From: Vicinamibacteria bacterium
GTDB taxonomy: Bacteria; Acidobacteriota; Vicinamibacteria; Vicinamibacterales; UBA8438
Direction of reading: 5' to 3'
Length of the DNA stretch: 39,117 nt
Assembly: GCA_022821235.1 (NCBI GenBank)
Contig: JAJEEA010000348.1
Coordinates: 1-39,117, forward strand
The notes under the pieces: model-generated
What the model was told of the DNA's origin: nothing
The model's database searches: none
Seen by the model: the letters and a program-made list of their open reading frames with translations, nothing else
Program-made: the position numbers and the translations under genes
Shown: piece by piece, positions 8,083 to 19,300 of the stretch
Numbering within the stretch: position 1 is the stretch's first letter
How the letters are laid out: each line of letters opens with the position of its first letter

Positions 8083-9534
8083 TCAGGCGTGCGCCGGGAG
8101 GTCTGCCGGCGGTTCCGCGACCGGGGGCGGGCCGGTGGTGGACGCGGGCCGTTGCCGGCGCATCTCCTCGAGCCGGTCGTGGGCGAGCATGTTCTGGATG
8201 AGGGGCAGGTAGAAGACGCCGTCGTCCCGCACCCGCACCGCGTCGTCCGCGACCGTGACCCACCCGATCTCGTCGAGCGCCTGCCACACCACGGCGTGCT
8301 CGTCGACGACGTCGCGGCCGAGCAGCGTCCGGTAGGCGGCGCGGTCGACGGCCAGCCCCTGCATCTCCTGGAAGAGCAGGTGCAGCCGCAGATCCGCCGG
8401 CGTGTAGTGGAACCCACGCATCACCGGATAGCGTTGCTCGCGGATGCACCGGAAGTACTCGTCCACCCGCACCTGGTTCATGAACGCCCATCCCGGCGAC
8501 TGCGGGGTGCCGAAGAAGAACGAGATGCCGGCGTAGCCCCAGCCCCAGGCGTCGCATCCGATCGGTCCGCCCCCGTTCGACGCGAACGGCTTCCTGAACA
8601 GCTCCTCGTACAGGTACGAGCTCGGTACCGCCGCGTCGCGGCGCTCGAAGTCGTAGGCGGTCACCTGGGTGTAGCCGCGGGCTTCCAGCACGGCCTTGCC
8701 GGCCCGGTACATCTCGAGGTTCTCCTCCTGGGAGGGCAGCTCGCCCCGCCGGTTGCGGGCGAAGTCGGTGCGCCCGGCGACGTTCAGCTCATAGTGGGTG
8801 ATGTGCGCGACCCCGGTGGCCGCGACCGTCTCGAGGTCGCGCACCATCTGCTCGATGGTCTGGTTGGGCCAGCCGAAGATGAGGTCGACGCTGATGGGCA
8901 GGTCGAGCTCGCGGCACGACTCCAGGGTGCGGAACACCTGGTCGGCCCGCTGCCGGCGGCCGCTCGCCTTGATCAGCTCCTCGTCGAGCTGCTGCACGCC
9001 CATGCTGACGCGGTTCATGCCGCACTGCTTCATGGCCGCCAGCTTGTCGTGGCTGAAGGTCTGGGGAATGCCCTCGAGGGTGATCTCGATGTCGGCAGGA
9101 ATGTCGAAGACGCCCCCGACGATCTCCATCAGCCGCGCGTACTGGTGCGGCTTGTAGAGGTTCGAGGTCCCGCCGCCGAAGTAGATGCTGGCCAGCTCGG
9201 CCCCCGCGAAGTGGTCGCGGAACAGGTCGCCCTCGCGCTCGAGATACCCGAGGTACTCGTCGAGCTGCCGCTGGCCGGTGTAGATCTCGGTCGGAAAGAG
9301 GCAGAACCCGCACCGGTCGGGGTCGGTGGGCAGGCAGTACGGGGTGCCGACGTAGAGGTTGACCCGCTTGGGTATCTCGCGGTTCGTCCGCTCGCGAGCC
9401 CGCAGCACCGCGTCCATGGGGACGTCCTGCTCGGCCCAGTGCAGGGGGGACGGATGGCCGTGCAGCACCTTGTTGCTCTGGCGCCGCTTTCGGTGCTTCT
9501 CGACGAACGCCTTGGCCGCCCGGACGTCGCGCAT
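8083..9534 (-). CDS. HemN/HemW-like radical SAM protein with CX7CX2C cluster motif
   Basis: 483 aa. The radical SAM barrel shows YVGTPYC (61-67), IYFGGGTSNLYKP, EITLEGIPQTFS, RVSMGVQQLDEELI and SVDLIFGWPNQTIEQM, all matching the coproporphyrinogen-dehydrogenase-like (HemN/HemW/HutW) group, plus the HemN C-terminal helical domain. The iron-sulfur cysteines are C67, C75 and C78, spaced CX7CX2C and not the standard CX3CX2C; the added residues are LPTDPDR. All three cysteines and the aromatic context are kept, so the change looks structural and not inactivating. Possible jobs are haem-related methyltransferase, heme chaperone or another radical reaction; the substrate cannot be named. Start ATG 9534 has no strong ribosome-binding site. 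Confidence 0.85.
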   Translation of the reverse strand: MRDVRAAKAFVEKHRKRRQSNKVLHGHPSPLHWAEQDVPMDAVLRARERTNREIPKRVNLYVGTPYCLPTDPDRCGFCLFPTEIYTGQRQLDEYLGYLEREGDLFRDHFAGAELASIYFGGGTSNLYKPHQYARLMEIVGGVFDIPADIEITLEGIPQTFSHDKLAAMKQCGMNRVSMGVQQLDEELIKASGRRQRADQVFRTLESCRELDLPISVDLIFGWPNQTIEQMVRDLETVAATGVAHITHYELNVAGRTDFARNRRGELPSQEENLEMYRAGKAVLEARGYTQVTAYDFERRDAAVPSSYLYEELFRKPFASNGGGPIGCDAWGWGYAGISFFFGTPQSPGWAFMNQVRVDEYFRCIREQRYPVMRGFHYTPADLRLHLLFQEMQGLAVDRAAYRTLLGRDVVDEHAVVWQALDEIGWVTVADDAVRVRDDGVFYLPLIQNMLAHDRLEEMRRQRPASTTGPPPVAEPPADLPAHA

Positions 9535-10022
9535 GGATGCTCGATGAGGTGCGCCCGCGGTTCACGCGGCGCCGCTCGCCGCGGCGCCTGTTCCGCCCAA
9601 TTGTAGCACCGGCGGCTGGCGCGGTCTCCCGCGCCGCCCGCGCCGCCGGTGCCGCGTGCTCGGACGACTTGCCGCGGTGCCGTCTCGGACGCCGCCCCAG
9701 GGGGAGCGCCCGCCGGCGTTGGCTGGCCGTCTTGGGATGCGGTGGCTATGTTGCCGCCGCGGACGCCCTGCCGGGCGGGCTCGCGGAGCCGGGCGTGCAA
9801 CGCCTCCGGCGATCCGGGCGGTGCGGCCGGGCTCGCGTTGGCGACAGTCATGCGATCCCATCGCCGGGACGGCGCCGCGGCAACGCCGGCGGCACAGGCG
9901 TGGTTTTGCCGCATGGCCGAGCACCGGTGGGGCGGCGCGGCTTGGTCCGGTTGGGCCGGGCTGCGGCCGCTGGCGTGGCGTCGGCGTCGGCGTCGGTGCT
10001 GCGGGGTGCAGCCGAGCCCGGA
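9535..10022. other. Intergenic region with no convincing gene
   Basis: About 490 bp, very GC-rich, between the radical SAM start and the end of the DUF5615 toxin gene. Open frames run through it on both strands, but their translations are low-complexity Arg/Ala/Pro/Gly and show no family motif. A short GGCGTC microsatellite (about four units) lies near 9975-10005. It may hold the radical SAM promoter, but no promoter can be pointed to. Confidence 0.5.
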
Positions 10023-10394
10023 TCATCCTCTCCCTCGCTCCTGATACTCCCGGATGTGGCCTCGCTGTACGATCCACAGCTTGCCGTCCATGGTGTTCCC
10101 AGCAAGTGCGGCGGCCAGAGTGCGGAACGCCTGAAGCAGGTCTCCCGCGCCGGACCCGTCCGGCAACCGGAGAACCGCGATGCCGGCATGGCGCGACGGT
10201 GTGAATCGAATGGGGTTGCTGAAATCCAGGTCGAGCGTGACGAGGCACTTGCGGTCGGCACGACAGACTTCCGCAATCTGCTCGTCGCTGGTTGACGAGA
10301 GTCCCTCTTCGGCCACCGTGGTGACCTGATGCCCGGCCGCACGCAGGATGGCGGCGCCCCGCCGGCCGAGGTTCTCGTCGAGCTTGATTTTCAC
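10023..10394 (-). CDS. DUF5615 PIN-like toxin
   Basis: 123 aa starting at GTG 10394 (VKIKLDENLGRRGAAILRAA). The N-terminal LDEN acids, the strand LVTLDLDFSNP with paired aspartates, and the C-terminal strands (GIAVLRLP, LWIVQRG) are the layout of the DUF5615/Mut7-C-like PIN fold, presumed RNases of type II toxin-antitoxin pairs. The GTG overlaps the upstream DUF433 stop (GTGA), so translation is coupled, which supports this start over longer in-frame openings. It is the last gene of the minus-strand run that begins with the NYN gene. Activity is inferred from family, not shown. Confidence 0.88.
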   Translation of the reverse strand: MKIKLDENLGRRGAAILRAAGHQVTTVAEEGLSSTSDEQIAEVCRADRKCLVTLDLDFSNPIRFTPSRHAGIAVLRLPDGSGAGDLLQAFRTLAAALAGNTMDGKLWIVQRGHIREYQERGRG

Positions 10395-10639
10395 GCCGAG
10401 GTCTCCAGCGGTACGTTGACGTACCGTTCGCGCGACATCTCGGCGCCGTAGGCGATGCAAGCCAGGACGTCCGCCTCCTCGACGCCGGGATACTCGTCGA
10501 GAAGCTGCTCGACCGTCCACCCGTCGGCGAGCAGGTCGAGCACCAGGGACACCCAGATACGGTGCCCCCGGATGCAGGGCTTGCCGAAGCACACCTCCGG
10601 GTCTATCGATATGCGGGAGAGGAGCTCGTTTCTGTTCAT
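10391..10639 (-). CDS. DUF433-family antitoxin
   Basis: 82 aa. It has the hallmark DUF433 sequence ISIDPEVCFGKPCIRGHRI followed by a helix and LLADGWTVEQLLDEYPG, a winged-helix-like DNA-binding fold. DUF433 proteins are standard partners of DUF5615 toxins; they are thought to bind the toxin and autoregulate. GGAGG at 10646-10650 stands 6 nt before the ATG, the best ribosome-binding site in this stretch, so the pair may be made at a higher rate than the upstream genes. The helicase stop is only 26 bp upstream on the same strand, so the pair may be read from the long upstream operon as well as from its own promoter. Confidence 0.9.
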   Translation of the reverse strand: MNRNELLSRISIDPEVCFGKPCIRGHRIWVSLVLDLLADGWTVEQLLDEYPGVEEADVLACIAYGAEMSRERYVNVPLETSA

Positions 10640-10665
10640 CGGAAGCCTCCGTGTTCATCTTGCCA

Positions 10666-13386
10666 CTATCCGGCGCCCGCCGCCCCGTTCTCGTGCACGC
10701 TCCGGACCCTCGGCGAAGCGGTGCTGCCCGGGACGAAGAGCATCTCGGGCCAGCACACGGGTCGGCGCAGCCCGGGCGCGTGGTTCGACAGGTCCGATTC
10801 GAACGCGTTCTTCAATCGGTGGGCCGTGGCCGCGTGCGCGGTCGCCGTTCCGCATCTCCCGGGTTCGATGCCGGCGCTCTTGAGCGTCGTGCCATTCAAC
10901 AGCTTCAGCAGTTCCCAGTCGCGCATCGGCCTCGGCTGGCCGTCGATCTCCATCACGCCGAAGATCAGGCGGTGTACGAGCGAGCCGGTGCCCGTCACCT
11001 CGTCCTCGATCGAGAGGACCAGGACAGGAGCGGGCAGGCCATCGAGCGCGGCGACCCTCGCCGGCAGGTGGCGCGCCTCGTCCAGGGCGATGTCGAAGAG
11101 GGTGTGGCCGACGCCGAGCACGCGCGACGCCGCGTTCGGGCCACGGAGACCGCGGTCGAACACCAGTCCGTCGTAACGGTCGCGTACGGCATAGCTGCGT
11201 GACTTCCACGCCTCCGGCGCCTTGATTTCCAGTCCGTCGGGATGCTTGAACACGCGCCGCTTGTGCCTGCCGACAGCCAGGGTGAAGAACCGTTCGAGGT
11301 CAGGCACGTCGACTTGCGGCAGGTCCCTGCCGACTTGCTGAAAGTCGAAGTGGGACACGCTGCCGAGCAGTTCCCGTACGGTCTCCACGACGTCGCGTCC
11401 CCCGAGCGTGGCCGTGGCCTCGTCGAACCAAGCCGTCAGGCGCTCCCCGGACATCCCTTGGGCGCCGGAGTACAGCTCGTTGAAGAGGGCGGGGCCGGCC
11501 ATGCCGATGACGAGTTGCGAGATGTCCTCCTGCTGCTCCATCACGGCGGAGAGCGCCTGTTGCACCCGCTCCAGCTTCTCGTTCAGCAGGTCCCAGATTC
11601 GCGCCTCGACGGTGTCCGGGTTCCGCAGGATGTAGGCGGTGACCGGCCGGCTCTGGCCATAGCGCGACAGCCGGCCGACGCGTTGATGGAGCCGCATCGG
11701 GTTCCACGGCATGTCCACGTGCACCAGCACGGCGCAGCGCTCCTGCAGATCGATGCCCTCGCCGCCGGCCTCCGTCGACACCAGGAAACGCACGCGGCCC
11801 GCGTTGAATGCCTCGGCAGCCTGTTCGCGCGGCTGGTTGACCGTCCTGTCGCCACCCGCCGCCTGCTCCAGCCCGTCGAGCCGGTCGTCGCCGTTGATGA
11901 AGGTGGCGCTTCCGAAGGCGAACTGCCGATGCAGGGCGTTCACGACGAGGGCCTGGGTGGTCTTGTACTCGGTGAACAGCAGGACGGGTTCCGCGGGCGG
12001 CAACTCATCGCGGACCAGCGCGACGAGGCGTTCGATCTTCGTCTCCGCGACAACTTCGTCCGTCAGCGCCACGAGATCGTCGAGCCGCTCGATCTCGTCC
12101 TTCATGAGCACGATGGCGGCGGTGCCGGGCAGCGCCTCTTCCGCTTCCGCGACCTCGTCCAACGTCGCCTGGTCTTCCGGGGCGCCGACGGCGGCAGAGC
12201 CGTCTGCGGCCGCTTGGCCCACGACGTGCACCAGCATCGCCCGCCGCCTCCGCAGTGCATGCCGGATGGCCGCGATCGAGCTGGCGGCCAGCTTTTGGAG
12301 CGTGGTCAGCACCAGCATGCGCGCCGTCTGCGCCCGGCCGTCGAGCGTCGCCGCGTACGCTCTGCCGTCCAGAATAAAGGCGCTGAGTGTCTGGTAGAAG
12401 CGGGACTCTGCTTCGCTGAACCGGTATTCCCGGTTCTGCACAGCCACCGGCTGGAACAACCGGTTGCCCTGAAGATCGGTGGCGGTCGCCTTGTTGTTCC
12501 TGATCATTGCCTGCGGCAGCAGGGCCAGTTGACCGGCGCCGTCCTTCTCCGGGTCGAACAGGTCGGGACGCAGGAGGCCCATCAGACCGAAGAACCCGTA
12601 GTCCTTCCCGCGGTGTGGCGTGCCGGTGAAGAATAGCAGCGAGTTGACCTTCCGCCGCGCCTCCAGGTCCGCAACCAAGCCGTAGGCGAGCGTCGCGCCG
12701 GTCTTCTTGTCGAGCCCCAGATGGTGGGCCTCGTCAACGACCACCAAGTCCCACGGCTCGGCGTCAAGCAGTCGCTGGCGAGCCCCGCGGCCGTCACCAC
12801 GCAACGTGTGAAGCGATGCTACGACCTGCGACGCCGTACCCCAGAAACCCCCGCGTCGCGTGTCCGCCTCGGCGACGTAGCGCTGCAGGCGGATGTCGAA
12901 CATGTCCTTCAGGCGAAACTGCCACTGCGGCACCAGTTTCGCCGGCGCCAGGATCAGCAGCCGGCGTACCCGCCCGGACGCGATCAACGGCATCAGCACC
13001 AAGCCGCATTCGATGGTCTTGCCGAGTCCGACGTCGTCCGCCACCAGCCAACGGAACGGCCACGCGCGGTTCACCGTCCGGCACACCCACAACTGATGCG
13101 GCAGCAGCCGCACGCGGGACCGCGAGAAGACGCCCCATTGATCGTTGACGGACGCAATGGCCAGCGCCTGCGCTCGCACGAGCGCGTCGACCGGATCGTC
13201 GAATGCCCCGTCGTGGAACGCCGACCGTAGCGACGGCGCCGCAACGAGTTCGTCGGACGGAACCTGCTCGAGGGCACCGGCGAACCGGACCACGATCGTG
13301 GCCCCCATGTCCGCGACGACGCGGCCCGTGCCGTGGCGGAGATGCGTCACCGGCGTGCCGGCAGCGAGGGGCGCTGTCGATGTCAT
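10666..13386 (-). CDS. RapA/DrmD-like SNF2-family helicase
   Basis: 906 aa. Residues 10-50 (GTPVTHLRHGTGRVV to VPSDELVAAP) resemble a small Tudor/CarD-like beta-barrel. The SNF2 core follows: LLPHQLWVC (94-102), motif I ADDVGLGKT (116-124), motif II DEAHHLG (218-224), FTGTPHRGKDYGFF, then helicase C with STEAGGEGIDLQ and motif VI MRLHQRVGRLSRYGQ. About 300 residues of unrecognised C-terminal sequence follow. This resembles RapA and the DISARM helicase DrmD, which move along double-stranded DNA. ATG 13386 overlaps the stop of the giant upstream gene (ATGA), deciding the start and showing translational coupling. No nuclease motif is seen. No methyltransferase or DrmA/B/C gene lies nearby. Confidence 0.9.
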   Translation of the reverse strand: MTSTAPLAAGTPVTHLRHGTGRVVADMGATIVVRFAGALEQVPSDELVAAPSLRSAFHDGAFDDPVDALVRAQALAIASVNDQWGVFSRSRVRLLPHQLWVCRTVNRAWPFRWLVADDVGLGKTIECGLVLMPLIASGRVRRLLILAPAKLVPQWQFRLKDMFDIRLQRYVAEADTRRGGFWGTASQVVASLHTLRGDGRGARQRLLDAEPWDLVVVDEAHHLGLDKKTGATLAYGLVADLEARRKVNSLLFFTGTPHRGKDYGFFGLMGLLRPDLFDPEKDGAGQLALLPQAMIRNNKATATDLQGNRLFQPVAVQNREYRFSEAESRFYQTLSAFILDGRAYAATLDGRAQTARMLVLTTLQKLAASSIAAIRHALRRRRAMLVHVVGQAAADGSAAVGAPEDQATLDEVAEAEEALPGTAAIVLMKDEIERLDDLVALTDEVVAETKIERLVALVRDELPPAEPVLLFTEYKTTQALVVNALHRQFAFGSATFINGDDRLDGLEQAAGGDRTVNQPREQAAEAFNAGRVRFLVSTEAGGEGIDLQERCAVLVHVDMPWNPMRLHQRVGRLSRYGQSRPVTAYILRNPDTVEARIWDLLNEKLERVQQALSAVMEQQEDISQLVIGMAGPALFNELYSGAQGMSGERLTAWFDEATATLGGRDVVETVRELLGSVSHFDFQQVGRDLPQVDVPDLERFFTLAVGRHKRRVFKHPDGLEIKAPEAWKSRSYAVRDRYDGLVFDRGLRGPNAASRVLGVGHTLFDIALDEARHLPARVAALDGLPAPVLVLSIEDEVTGTGSLVHRLIFGVMEIDGQPRPMRDWELLKLLNGTTLKSAGIEPGRCGTATAHAATAHRLKNAFESDLSNHAPGLRRPVCWPEMLFVPGSTASPRVRSVHENGAAGAG

Positions 13387-16300
13387 TCGTCGGATTCCTC
13401 CCCGGCAGGATGATCGCCGATCCCGTCGTCCTCGTCGTCCAGGCTCGGCGCCTCGCTCCCCCCTTCGTCGAAACACCGCGCGAGCGTGTTCCCGTACGCC
13501 TTCCGGGTGACCAGCTGCAGAGGAAGGTCGAAGTCGCCGCCGAAAGGAGCGCGATCGGAGCCAAGCTGTTCCGTGATGAACTTGAATACGAAGCGGCTCG
13601 CGTCCTTGTCGGCCGAGTCGCGGATGGCCTCGCGGTCGAGGTGCCTCAGCAGCCTCCGAACCCGCCGCGTCGTCGTCCAGCAGTACGGTGCCATCGCATT
13701 TGCGTCGCGGGTGTCGTACACGCCATGACGCACGAGCTCGCGGATCATCCAGTTCGCGCCGATCCCGAGGGAGCGGTCGAGCCGGGCTGCATCCAGGCCC
13801 AGAGGCTGAATCTTCGCCGAGTGGGTCGGGTTGAGGACTTCATTAAGTGATACCGGACCTCGCTCCCGGATGATGCGCGGGAGCTCGCGGAAGATATCGA
13901 CATACACGGCCAGGTGGCGGGCGACGGTGTACAGGTCGACGAACGTGCGCTTCCAGGGAAGGAACAGTGGATCAAAGTTCTGATCCGACGCGTCCGGAGC
14001 ACTCCAACGTTCGAGCAGGTGCAGCCATGACTCCACGTCGTCCGGCGGTTTGGACTGCGCGAGCTTCCGCCACCATCCTCCGTTCATTCCGCGCTCAATG
14101 AATCTGCGGTGTTGACCGTCCTGCGTTCGGCCGAGCGATTGATAGCAGGCAAGTGCGAACATGGTGAACCACGCCACGCGGTCGGTCTTGGTCCGAAGCT
14201 GCGTTGGGGAAAAGAACTCCGGGTACATTTCTCTTTCGTATTCGCACCGCGCCGAGGTTCCCTCCTGCAGCCACCAGTTGTATAAGCACCCGAGGACTCG
14301 TCGGGCTGACGACGTTCCTTGATCAGGGGGCGTTGCATGGGGCTCGGCGACCAACGTGATCTGTCGTTGCGAGGCCAGTCGGCGGCGCAGTCTGTCCACT
14401 CGGTCCGGTCTCAGGCCCGTCGGAAGCGCGGAAAGCGCGCCACGCAGCCATTCCTTTTCACGCACACGCTCCGCAACCTGTTCTCCGAGGTCGCCGTTCG
14501 CAAGATAGTGGAGAGCAGTGGACCGGGCTTCCGTGGACTGCGCATGCAACACCCATTGGGCGATCTTCTCGGTCGGCGCCTCCATGCGTTGCCGGCACAG
14601 CAGGAAGAAGGTCACGGCTGGCCATTGGTTGTCTGTCTCGACGTAGTACCGAGGATGCAGGCGACTGTCGCGCGGGGCCAATGCGTGGCGTCGCGGCTCA
14701 TCGGAATCGAGATCTGGCCCGCGGAAAGCGAGCAGTTGCCGGGGATTCACCCATTGACCCGCTTCCGACAGGAACAGCACCCCGTCAAGGCGTTCTCGCA
14801 GCTCCTCGGAATTCCAGTCCGAGGCTTTGCCGGTCATGAGCCGAAGCCGGCCCAGTACTTCCGCATCGGAGGGCTCTGCTCGCGACCGCTCCAACACGTC
14901 CAGCAGGGCGGAGAGGCCCAGGGTCTGGGGAGTGCATAGGCCTGCCTCTCGGAGAATGTTCCCGATCTCGGGAGAAACACAGATGGTGGCGGTATAGCGC
15001 GCCGTGAAACGGATCCAGCCGACCAACGTCTCTCCGACATCCGGTTGCACGAGCACGCCGCCAAGCTCGAAGCGAATCTGGTTCGGATCAGTGAAGCCAC
15101 CCAGCGGACCCGTGAGTCCGTTCGGGATCGCACATGGGCGCGCGGAGAGTCGGGTCAACGTGCGCAACGCCACCGTCCGGACGAGGTTCGTTCCATCGCG
15201 CGCATCGCCCGCCAGGCAGGTCTTCGTCAACCCCGACCAAACGCTCAGCCAAAAATCGAGCCCTTTACAGTCCGCTACGAGGCCAAGTTCGGTGCGGACG
15301 GGATCCCAATCATCGCGGGAGCACTGCAGCAACACGCCGAGGGCGTCGCCGACATCGTTGCCGATTCGTATCGCGAGTTCGCGGTTGTTGTGGGTGTTGG
15401 CGGCCAGCCGTCCCCGACCCGCGTCGAGGTCGAACGTGCCGTTGACCGCGAAGCCGGCCGCCGCCGGCTCTCGGGTGGGTGCCGTCACCCAAAGGGCAGG
15501 AACAGCGTCAGGCAGGGCACGGAAACCCCGGGGGCCGAGGGCCATGAGCAGATTCCCAGTGGGCGTTCGCACGCACATCGCCCTGGTGCGGGGACCCCAG
15601 TTGCCTGGCAGGTCCAGGTCGCCGACTTCCACAGCCGCGCAGAGTTCCGTGGGCTGCCAACGCAGAGTGGACTCCGACGCTGCGGTCCACGTGATGGACC
15701 GTACGGCCCGGGCGAAGACACAGAGAATCCCTGCGAGGCCACGAAACCGCTCCAGGACCCTACGCCGAAGCTCCCCGGCCACCCCTGGCAAGTCGATCAG
15801 GGTTCCCGCCAGCCGGCGATCTTCGGCGAGGTTGGCGAGCCGCTGGCGCGCCTCTTGCGCGTCCTTCCATGGCTGTGGCAGGATGCCCGACGCCACGCGC
15901 AGGGCCAGTCGGCCGCTGAGGACGCGCGGCTGTTCGCAGGCCAGCAACACGCTCTTGAATCCCAGGCCGAACTTGCCGGTCACTCCTTCGTCACGACGCT
16001 TGTCGGAGGCGGACAGGATGAGCATCTTCTCGAGGTCCCGGTCGTATCCCCGGCGCTTGCCGCCAGGGAAGCCGGCGGGTCCGCGACCGTTGATGGGGCG
16101 CCCCCAGTGCAGGAATCCGAGGCCGTCGTCGCGCTCGTCCACGACAAAACGTTGGGCGCCTTCGGGCACTTGGCAGCCGGCGGATGGATGGGCGTGGAAC
16201 TGGCCCAACTCTACGGCAGCGTCGTCGGCGTTCTGGAACAGCTCGAACGGGATGCCGGAAGGCTCGTACTGGTATTGCTCAAGCCGACCCTTGACGGCCC

Positions 16301-19300
16301 GCACGACGGCCTGCTGTTCGTCGGGGTTCCGGTCGATGCGGCTGGCGAGAGCGTCCAGAACCTTGCTCAACTCTCGTCGGTGCGATTCGGTGGGCTGGCT
16401 GTCGGCGTCGGCCTCCGCGATTCGGCGCCGCCACTCGTCGCATCGAGCGAGTTGCTCTTGGATTCTGGACGACTGGACGGAGATCTGTCGTAGGTAGAAC
16501 GGCACGTGGTCCAGGATCAGGCGCCGGGCGATTCCGATGTCGAGCTGGTCGCTTCGGTGCAGAGCCTGCCATAGAGAGTGCAGGCCAGTGTTGGTCTCCT
16601 GCCCGTAGAGTTGGGAGTAGAGGTGTTCAGCCGTGGAGCGAAGCAGATCTCGGAGTCGTTCCGATGGCTGGATGCGGTCGGGGTCCAGGTGGCGCAGCGG
16701 GACCGTGACCTCGTAGCCGCGGACGTCTACACGCGCTCCGGCGGCGGTGAGAGCGACGACGGTCGGCATACGGCTGTTGTCCACACCGAGGTCGTCCCGC
16801 CACGAGACCGCGCCGGCCAACAGCGTGTCCGGTTCCTGGTCGAGAGCAACCCGTATGGGCTTGCCCATGAGGTTCAGCACCTCTACGTCAGCAGTCTCTA
16901 CGACGCGGATGTCGACGTGAACCAGTTCGAGCGCGCGGCGGACGGTCTCGGCGGGCGGTAGCGACACCTGAGGGCGTTGGTCGGGGTGACGCCACGGAAG
17001 TTGTTCGATGAGCCAGTCGAAGCTGTGCGGGCGGAGATACTCATCGGCGAGGCCACGCGCGTGCGTTCCAAAAAGGGCCAGCAGGACACCGATCTGGGAT
17101 TGAGGTACGAGGTTCGAGTGCCATGACTTGAAGTACTCGCGCAGGATCCGGGGCGTCGAGCCCCGGACGGCTTGGGCGTCCGACTGCCCCCGCGGCTCTT
17201 CGCGTGGCGTGGAGCCCACGCGGCGGACAAGGGATTTCAGGATACTCTCCTGCTCTCTGTCGAGCAGCTTGTCACGCACCACCCCGTGGGCGCCCGCGCA
17301 CAGTTCGGCGGCCTCACGCCACCGCCCGGCAGCGGTCGCAAGTCGGAGCCGCGGCAAGTGATGCCGGGCGGCCGGACCATGAGCCGCTAGTTGACGCAGG
17401 TACTTGTCGAATACGACCCTGCGGAGCTGCCGTTGGTCCCCGTCTGCGGCCAACCAGATCAGCGCGTCAGCCACACGCTGGACATCGAGCGTTGTCGAGA
17501 GAGTTGGCCCAAGCTTGGCCCACGCGGTTTCCAGGCCGAACGGAGCGGCCGCTGCCATCTGCAAGAGCCGCCAACCCGGAAGCCGTGTACAGCGGGCCAG
17601 CAGCGCCAATTCGTCAGGTTCTGGGGTTTCCGACCACATCCCGATGCGGTACCCCGGGAGGTCCGCCAGCAGCAGGCCCAGGCGGTCGAGGCCCTCGTCG
17701 CCGGCCGAGAAGCCCATCTTGCGCAGGAACTCCCATCCCCTGTGGTTCCGTACGGCAGCATCCATCTCGGTGGGTACCGCAAAGCTGGGGCCGTGAATCG
17801 CCCGGTGTTCGGCCATGAGCCGGTGGGCTTGATCAAGCAGGGGCTGCGGGAGGTCGATGATGTCTTCAGGCTTGACCGAGGCGCGGCGAAGTCCGGGCAG
17901 CCAGGCCGTGCACCGTAGCGCCCTTTGGATTTCATCGCTGATCGATCCTTCCGCTATCGCTGCCAACGCGTTCATGACGAGGGGCCAGTGGTCGGAGGGC
18001 TTCGCCGTTCGCAGTGCGATTTCGATCCGAGCATGGTCGTCGAGAGGACGCAACCAGTTCGTCTGTTGGTCAAGAACGCGATGATTCCGACTCGGCTCGA
18101 TGAGTGTCGCCTCGCGCATCAAGGCGTCGTCGAATCGTGCGGCCGCCGGTGTCGACAAATAGAGCCGTTCTCCGGTCGCCGACACGGGAACGCCATCGAG
18201 GGTTGTATGCAGCGGCATCCGACGCCAGAGATCCTCGTCCTCGATGCCCGAGAGGATCTCCTCACGCTCTTGCATCGTGAATCGCTCGGGCGCTGCGATC
18301 TCTCGCCCGGTCGCTCGCAGTTCCTCGATCAGCGTCCGGCCGTCGATCTCGGCGATGTTCACCTGCTTCCAACGAGCCCTGGGAATGGTGGCGGCGAGTT
18401 CATCGGGAACACGGCTCCATCGGTCGCCCTCGTGCATGGCGTCCCAGAGCTTGTTCCAGGCGGAGTGCTGCTCGTGTCGGCCGATCCAGAGCGTCGCCGC
18501 ATCGTCCGCGCAATGGTCGGGCGATCCGTGCAGCAGGAACCGCAGGCCGCGCAGGGCGTCTTCGTCCGCGCCCGGGTCGTTGGCCCTCTGCAGTAGCTCA
18601 AGGCGGGCGGTGCGGTCCCCCAACGGACCGGCGCTACGGCCCACGGCGGTCAAGCAGGCCCGGCCATCGTCCGCGGCGGGAAGATGGGCCCTCTGCTGGG
18701 AGCCGTCGTCAGGGTGGAGCTCGCGATAGGTCTCCGCGCGGACCAAGCCGATCACGGCGTTCGGGATCGCCCGGGCAAGTTGGGGGGCAATACCCATCCG
18801 CGCCTCGCGGAGCCCGGCCGCAAGAGTGAACAGCGCCCGCTTGCGGCGGAGCTGTTCGATAACCTCGATGGACACTGGGCTCTCCATGCCGGTGCGCGGG
18901 TCAAACAGGCCGATGATCCGCAGGGTGGGATTCCTCCTCAGGAAGGGGCCCCGGGCCTCGCGGGGCAGCGTGTTCACCAGTTGCCGCACAGCGCCGAGAA
19001 TAGGTCCGTGCGCTTCGCCGTTGGAGTCGAACGCGAGGTCGAGCACGCTCAGCCAGCCGGCCAGCGTCTGCTCGTCCGGCCTCGCTTCGCCCGGTGAGTC
19101 CGTCTCCAGCCCCTTGGGCACCAGCAGCACCGAGGCGTCGACCTCCCACAGCTTGGCGAGTACGCTCTCGGGCAGAGCGGACGACAGGTCGAGCCGTCTC
19201 TTCGAATCGAGGAAGCCGAGAAGGCGCTTGGCCTTCGCTGCGAACCGGCGCCGCGCGTCGGTCCCAGCCGCCAGCAGGCCGTTGTGCAGCAAACCGAGCA

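Noticed and set aside
9840-9870. Shared start-like sequence GGGATCGCATGA at 9848 and 27894 (minus strand)
   Set aside because: Short and GC-rich; the downstream sequences are unrelated, so it is likely chance or a common translation-start context.
9562-10022. Possible small genes between the radical SAM gene and the DUF5615 toxin
   Set aside because: Open frames exist on both strands, but composition is biased and no family or ribosome-binding site supports any of them.
10666-13386. Calling the helicase DrmD and the locus DISARM
   Set aside because: The helicase looks DrmD/RapA-like, but no DrmA, DrmB, DrmC or methyltransferase gene is in the window; the partner is a sacsin-like ATPase.
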